Assembly: GCA_009193035.1 (NCBI GenBank)
Contig: SWDT01000133.1
Span: 124,001-188,000 of the forward strand
From: Halicephalobus mephisto
Lineage: Eukaryota; Nematoda; Chromadorea; Rhabditida; Panagrolaimidae
DNA length: 64,000 nt
Direction: 5' to 3'
Position numbers and translations under genes: made by a program. Below, one piece after another: positions 61,731 to 64,000 of this stretch. The notes beneath the pieces are model-generated. The model was not told where the DNA came from, did not search any database, and saw only the letters and a program-made list of their open reading frames with translations. Positions within the stretch are counted from its first letter, which is position 1. Each line of letters opens with the position of its first letter.

Positions 61731-62130
61731 TCTTCGTCCCTGAGGCAATATTGACAACAACTCAAATCTGACAAGTTTCAAAAGTTTTAAAAAATGACAA
61801 ATTTTAAAAATATTTTTTGGACCGGATTTTTCTCATCAAAGGTAAACCAAAAAAAAAAACAAAAAAAATTTATTTTAAATCACGAGATTTGGATTTTCAG
61901 TTTTAGGCAGATTTTAAAAGACAAAGAATCTCAAAAAAGAGAGTCCGATAATTGAAATTTACGTCGGAAATTTTATTTTTCATTTTTGACGTTTTTGAAA
62001 AAGAACTGCTTTACGGAATTTGGAATTTTCAGAAGCTCGAATTTCAGACGGACCATGAGAAGGTACATATGGGGGTTAGAGGTCAAAATGAACCAATTTC
62101 AAAAAATTCAAAAGTTATTTTCGAGTGAAA
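61731..62130. other. Unique patches, possible untraced exons
   Basis: On the minus strand, a TTGTCAG acceptor near 61782 is followed by about 14 codons ending DEEQ and a TAA that overlaps AATAAA. At about 62017-62070, minus strand, an ATG opens 18 codons ending at a GTAAAG donor. On the plus strand, the same patch has TTTTCAG, 30 bases, then GTACAT. I cannot connect these into a gene. Confidence 0.25.
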
Positions 62131-62139
62131 TTAAACTAA

Positions 62140-62405
62140 CATGATAAAAAATCTAAAATTACCGTATTTTTTATTTTAAAAAATCCAAAATTATCATATT
62201 TTTTTATTTAAAAAAATCCAAAATTAGTATATTTTTTAAATTTAAAAAATCCAAAATTAGTGTATTTTTTAATTAAAAAAATCCAAAATTAGTGTATTTT
62301 TTAAATTTAAAAAATCTAAAATTACCGTATTTTTTGAATTTAAAAAATCCAAAATTAGTGTATTTTTTAAATTTGAAAAATCTAAAATTACCGTATTTTT
62401 CTACT
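62140..62405. repeat. 33-36-bp tandem array
   Basis: Seven or eight units of AAAAAATCCAAAATTAGTGT plus ATTTTTTAAATTT. Two variant forms alternate irregularly: CCAAAATTAGTGTATT and CTAAAATTACCGTATT. Confidence 0.9.
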
Positions 62406-62699
62406 TTTTAAAAACATGAAATTTTGGAAATGCCACAAATATTATTAAAAATTTTCCAAAATTTTAAATTTAAAAATTCTAAAAATTGAGTTTTGAAACA
62501 AAAATTTAAAATTTATATTTAAAAATGTTAAAAATTGAAAAAAATCTGATTTTTGACAAGAAAATTTTCAAAAAAAACTAAACTTAAAAAAAGTGAGAAT
62601 CTAAACCACAACATAAAGTGCAAAAATGACTCAAGAGAAGTTAGATCTTGACGCGAAAATTCCGAATATTTACGTCATGGAAAATAAAAATTGAAAATA

Positions 62700-63140
62700 A
62701 CGTGATTTTTAAAACGAAAATTTCTAATGAAACTATAAAAAATTAAAATTGGTCGGAAAGTTTTAAACATGACGTCATGAAAAACAAGATCAAAATATTC
62801 TGAATCTCGAAACGAAAATTTTAAAAAAAATTACTTTATAGAAAAATTTGATTCTTGAGACGAAAAAGTTTTAAAAATGACGTCATGAAAAACAAAATCA
62901 AAATATTCTGAATCTCGAAACGAAAATTTTTAAAAAATTTACTTTATAGAAAAATTTGATTCTTGAGACGAAAAAGTTTTAAAAATGACGTCATGAAAAA
63001 CAAGATCAAAATATTCTGAATCTCAAAACGAAAATTTGAAAAAAATTACTTTATAAAAAAACTTAATTATCGAAGCAAAAAGTTTTGAAAATGACGTTAT
63101 GAAAAAAGTAAAATTAATAAATTCTAAATTTTGAAACGAG
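62700..63140. repeat. 108-bp array carrying TGACGTCATG
   Basis: Four units have TGACGTCATGAAAAACAAGA near 62770, 62878, 62986 and (as TGACGTTATG) 63091. Each also holds ATTCTGAATCTCGAAACGAA and TTGATTCTTGAGACGAAAAA. Every intact copy contains the palindrome TGACGTCA. Confidence 0.9.
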
Positions 63141-63319
63141 AATTTTCAAAAATCTACAGTATGAAAAAAAATAAAAATTCAAAAAACTCAACTCTTGAAA
63201 CGAGAATTTTCAAAAATCTACAGTAAATTCGAATTTTTTGAAACTTAATTTTTTTCATAAAATCAAAATTCCAAACTTTTTTTAACAACAAATTAGTCGA
63301 GAAAATAGCAATCAATTAA

Positions 63320-63382
63320 CTAGTGAACGCCCTTAGGCAATTGATGGATAACTCGAGAACGAACTCGTTTATCAATTTTACT
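63320..63382 (-). CDS. Probable last exon of a gene extending beyond the window
   Basis: After the acceptor GACTTTTCAG (minus strand), 20 codons read SKIDKRVRSRVIHQLPKGVH and stop at 63320-63322. The exon is unique sequence between arrays, with codon use unlike the repeats. The preceding exons would lie past 64000, because 63400-64000 is repeats. I do not recognise the protein from this fragment. Confidence 0.45.
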   Translation of the reverse strand, partial: SKIDKRVRSRVIHQLPKGVH

Positions 63383-63479
63383 CTGAAAAGTCACATTGAG
63401 GAATAAAAGTTCAAGTTTAAAAATCGAATATACTGTGTCAAAATGTACACAAAGATCAATATCAAAGTTAAAATCAAAG

Positions 63480-64000
63480 TTAAATTTTGCAGTTTGCAAG
63501 CAAAATTTTGATAAATAAATCGATATTTTTATTTTTACAAAATTTTTGAAATCAAAGTTAAATCTGCAGTTTGCGTGCAAGATTCCAGCACATAAGTCAG
63601 CATCAAAATGAAATCCGCAATATGCTTGCAACGTTTTGATAAATAAATCGATATTTTTATTCTTATAAAATTTTTGAAATCAAAATGAAATCTGCAATAT
63701 GCGCGCAACATTCCAGCACATACGTCAGCATCAAAATGAAATCCGCAATATGCCCGCAACATTTTGATAAATAAATCGATATTTTTATTCTTATAAAATT
63801 TTTGAAATCAAAATCAAATCCGCAATATGCACGCAACATTTTGAAAATAGGTCAACATCAAAATCAAATCCGCAATATGCGCGCAACATTCCGGCAGATT
63901 AGTTAATATTTTTATTTTTACATTTACAAAAAAGTTCGAAATCAAAATCAAATCTGCAATATGCCCGCAACATTCCGGAAGATAAGTTAATATTTTTATT
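63480..64000. repeat. Array of GAAATCCGCAATATGCNCGCAACATT units, runs off the window
   Basis: Two interlocking subunits, one of about 55 bases (ATGAAATCCGCAATATGC, then GCAACATT and CAGCACATACGTCAGCATC) and one with AAATCGATATTTTTATTCTT, repeat at least seven times from about 63480 and continue to the right edge. Two minus-strand ORFs across it are by-products of the period. Confidence 0.85.

Noticed and set aside
63535..63762. 75-codon minus ORF with AYCGFHFDAD repeats
   Set aside because: By-product of the array period.

Overview
This is an AT-rich nuclear genome segment from an animal, almost certainly a rhabditid nematode (Caenorhabditis-like; this is inferred from gene content and style, not from a search). 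The signs are many introns of 40-50 bases with a short T-rich acceptor ending TTTCAG, start codons lying a few bases after an unpaired splice acceptor (as in spliced-leader trans-splicing), closely spaced same-strand gene pairs that look like operons, and introns filled with tandem repeats. I rebuilt the genes by hand from open frames, GT/AG sites and phase. For every complete multi-exon model listed, the summed coding length is a multiple of three.

Layout. 1-1050: the 3' end of a possible LTR retroelement. 1845-5035 (+): an X-box, then a TMEM17 ciliary transition-zone gene and a closely spaced coiled-coil gene. 5196-7241 (-): RME-1/EHD with two alternative first exons. 8150-14617 (+): a PA200/PSME4 proteasome activator, followed by ERG28. 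15322-16987 (-): a THAP-domain protein. 17528-20032 (+): Mediator subunit 4 and a SAM-domain protein of the C19orf47 type, probably one operon. 20453-25415 (+): an unrecognised gene whose 2.6-kb first intron carries an oppositely oriented Ig-domain gene. 25600-26280: a tandem set of degenerate tRNA-like units. 27604-29319 (+): a secreted DAN/gremlin-type cystine-knot protein. 29441-31982 (-): an aftiphilin-like clathrin adaptor. 32503-33864 (+): a propeller-like protein. 33918-35461 (-): the DIMT1 rRNA dimethylase. 35878-40713 (+): VAV-1. 42552-46456 (+): ZFPL1 and the complex I 75-kDa subunit. 47288-56699 (-): a voltage-gated K+ channel with two alternative first exons, the distal one behind a 6.6-kb repeat-filled intron. 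56.7-64 kb: mostly tandem arrays, with one likely last exon of a gene that continues past the right edge.

The genes are mainly conserved housekeeping and signalling genes, not one pathway. The local pairings that carry information are TMEM17 with the unknown coiled-coil gene (X-box, shared transcription likely), PSME4 with ERG28, and MED4 with the SAM gene. Several divergent pairs share short promoters: RME-1/PSME4, THAP/MED4, aftiphilin/propeller and DIMT1/VAV-1.

The most interesting non-gene signals are a perfect 12-base palindrome recurring in many introns, a tandem array that begins inside the last codons and stop of vav-1, the tRNA-derived array, the hairpin-forming satellites, and the X-box in front of the TMEM17/coiled-coil pair, which makes the unknown partner a candidate ciliary gene.
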